Assembly: GCA_016720655.1 (NCBI GenBank)
Contig: JADKKE010000033.1
Span: 1-64,000, forward strand
DNA length: 64,000 bases
Source of the DNA: Bacteroidota bacterium
GTDB lineage: Bacteria; Bacteroidota; Bacteroidia; AKYH767-A; 2013-40CM-41-45
Reading direction: 5' to 3'
In this document: in pieces, positions 63,120-64,000 of the stretch
Position numbering within the stretch: position 1 is the stretch's first letter
Layout of the letters: every line of letters starts with the position of its first letter
The notes under the pieces: model-generated
The model's input: only the letters and a program-made list of their open reading frames with translations
What the model was told of the DNA's origin: nothing
Databases searched by the model: none
Position numbers and translations under genes: made by a program

Positions 63120-63152
63120 GAAAAAAACGAACCCCGGCTAGAACAGCAGGGG
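63120..63152 (-). terminator. Probable terminator for the 82-aa gene
   Basis: On the minus strand CCCC-T-GCT pairs with AGC-C-GGGG around a five-base loop, followed by TTCG and T7. It lies about 35 bases after the stop at 63187 and just before nuoL. Confidence 0.65.
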
Positions 63153-63186
63153 CTTGCAAGGCTTCTCTTTGAAACCGGAAGTTGGA

Positions 63187-63435
63187 TCAGCGGTTTTTAA
63201 CTGCAGTTGTTTTCTCTGCCTTTTCTTTCCCTGCTTTTTCGAAAACCTTTTTCCTTTTCGAAGCTTTCAGATACAGGCTCACCTTTTCTGTTGCATAGAC
63301 AGCATATCCATCATCTCTGTATTCCGACATAAATACATCTAAATCAATGTTATTGTCTTCAGCAAAGCGCTCTATTTGTTGAAAATACCCGTTTAGTTTT
63401 TCGAGATCCTCGTACTGTTCCTTGCTCAATGGCAT
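63187..63435 (-). CDS. Small charged helical protein of unknown function
   Basis: 82 aa: 'MPLSKEQYEDLEKLNGYFQQIERFAEDNNIDLDVFMSEYRDDGYAVYATEKVSLYLKASKRKKVFEKAGKEKAEKTTAVKNR'. Two acidic helices, a short middle beta-like part and a basic lysine-rich tail; no membrane segment or signal peptide. ATG start at 63435. Followed by a terminator, so it is a single transcript upstream of nuoL. No family recognised. Confidence 0.65.
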   Translation of the reverse strand: MPLSKEQYEDLEKLNGYFQQIERFAEDNNIDLDVFMSEYRDDGYAVYATEKVSLYLKASKRKKVFEKAGKEKAEKTTAVKNR

Positions 63436-63660
63436 AGCCTTAGAATTTAGTCTCCTTAATTACAAATTTAACCTAAATAGGAGGCTGAATGTTTCATAGA
63501 AATCCGGACTTTCAACCCGGTTATAAACTCTTATTGTTGATAACCAAGCTTCGTTTGGGGCTGATAATCAGTAAATAATATTGCTTTGGTATAAGTTAGA
63601 TGGTCGTGTTGAAATCGTTATTAACAATTAATCTTCGATGCAAATGAAAACAAAAGCGGC

Positions 63661-63681
63661 AGGGGTAGAAAATCTACCCCT
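63661..63681 (-). terminator. Terminator-like hairpin
   Basis: Perfect 9-bp stem AGGGGTAGA/TCTACCCCT with loop AAA, 35 bases after the stop of the right-end gene. On the minus strand it is followed by GCCGCTTTTG, a weak T tract. Confidence 0.55.
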
Positions 63682-63715
63682 GACCACTAACAAATGAAAT
63701 CATATGTTTGGGATC

Positions 63716-64000
63716 CTAGCATCCACTTCTTCGGATTTGACAATACATCAAATCATCGGTTTCTCCGTCTTTGTCAAAATCCACCTGAGAGCGAAACTCC
63801 GCGAAGTTCTTTTCAATTGTGGTTTCGTACCGAAGCGTTTTCTGTTTGGGAAACTCCTGATTTAAAATGAGCGTTTTTCCTTGGGTCGACCATTTACCCG
63901 CGCTCTTGATAACAAGCTTTTTATTTTCATCCCGGTATTCGGAAAGATATGTTCCATCTTCCCTAAATACGGATTGCACTTTTGATTTATTAGTAGCGGC
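63716..64000 (-). CDS. C-terminal part of a lipocalin-like protein (start outside window)
   Basis: The frame is open to the right edge ('AATNKSKVQSVFREDGTYLSEYRDENKKLVIKSAGKWSTQGKTLILNQEFPKQKTLRYETTIEKNFAEFRSQVDFDKDGETDDLMYCQIRRSGC') and stops at TAG 63716-63718. The layout 'FREDGTY...AGKWSTQGKTLIL' resembles lipocalin-like Bacteroidota proteins, in which 'G.W...g..L.L' is a strand pair; the final part has a calcium-site-like 'DFDKDGETDD'. Signal peptide or lipobox would lie beyond the window. Function unknown. Confidence 0.65.
   Translation of the reverse strand, partial: AATNKSKVQSVFREDGTYLSEYRDENKKLVIKSAGKWSTQGKTLILNQEFPKQKTLRYETTIEKNFAEFRSQVDFDKDGETDDLMYCQIRRSGC

Overview
The window reads as chromosomal DNA of a Bacteroidota bacterium. 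The main evidence is a set of secreted proteins that end in type IX secretion (T9SS) sorting domains (YPNP/SPNP start, then GxYF or GxYxV, then a short basic end). Other pointers are many PKD domains, a TonB-dependent receptor, an exbB-exbD-exbD-tonB operon, few Shine-Dalgarno sequences and moderate A+T content. No insertion sequence, phage, integrase or CRISPR array was seen.

Layout. 0-3 kb: end of a methyltransferase, a second membrane-bound methyltransferase-like protein, a small release-factor-like protein, a cupin and two small unknowns. 3-19.6 kb: an accessory 'secretome' stretch with two heavily frameshifted secreted-protein relics, an SGNH hydrolase, a serine beta-lactamase-like hydrolase, a BNR/YCF48-like protein, a dockerin-like protein, two lipoproteins, and a secreted protein with two copies of an FBA-like (F-box-associated, glycan-binding) domain. 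19.9-30.9 kb: housekeeping genes: tRNA-Ser(GGA), CPBP protease, dusB, asparaginase, tatD, a family 9 glycosyltransferase, acyl-CoA thioesterase, kup, mnmG and a methyltransferase. A perfect 16-bp parS site lies directly after mnmG and a one-mismatch copy lies before it, so this part is probably close to the replication origin.

30.9-39.3 kb (minus strand): a tight gene set of TonB-dependent receptor, YfiR/DUF4154 periplasmic protein, large HAMP-GAF hybrid kinase with three receivers, CheR and a receiver-kinase. This looks like an outer-membrane-to-cytoplasm signalling pathway. 39.5-45.8 kb: a giant secreted PKD-repeat protein (about 2,090 aa with its sorting domain). 45.9-51.8 kb: an ABC exporter pair, a PAS/HisKA_2 kinase overlapping a LytTR regulator, and an amino-acid permease. 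52-57.9 kb: the exbB-exbD-exbD-tonB-(67 aa)-PstS-like-TPR operon. 58.2-63 kb: nuoL-nuoM-nuoN without nuoK upstream. The right end holds two small genes, the last cut by the window edge.

A recurring feature is single-base frameshifts, often at or next to short homopolymers, in otherwise well-preserved genes (near 10.42, 13.00, 25.19, 34.46, 39.76 and 47.18 kb). They could be consensus errors or real slippage mutations. The site at 25.19 kb differs from the rest: it lies in a GGGGGAC heptamer array inside a glycosyltransferase gene, and one extra heptamer would restore the frame. That makes it the best candidate here for a phase-variable switch.
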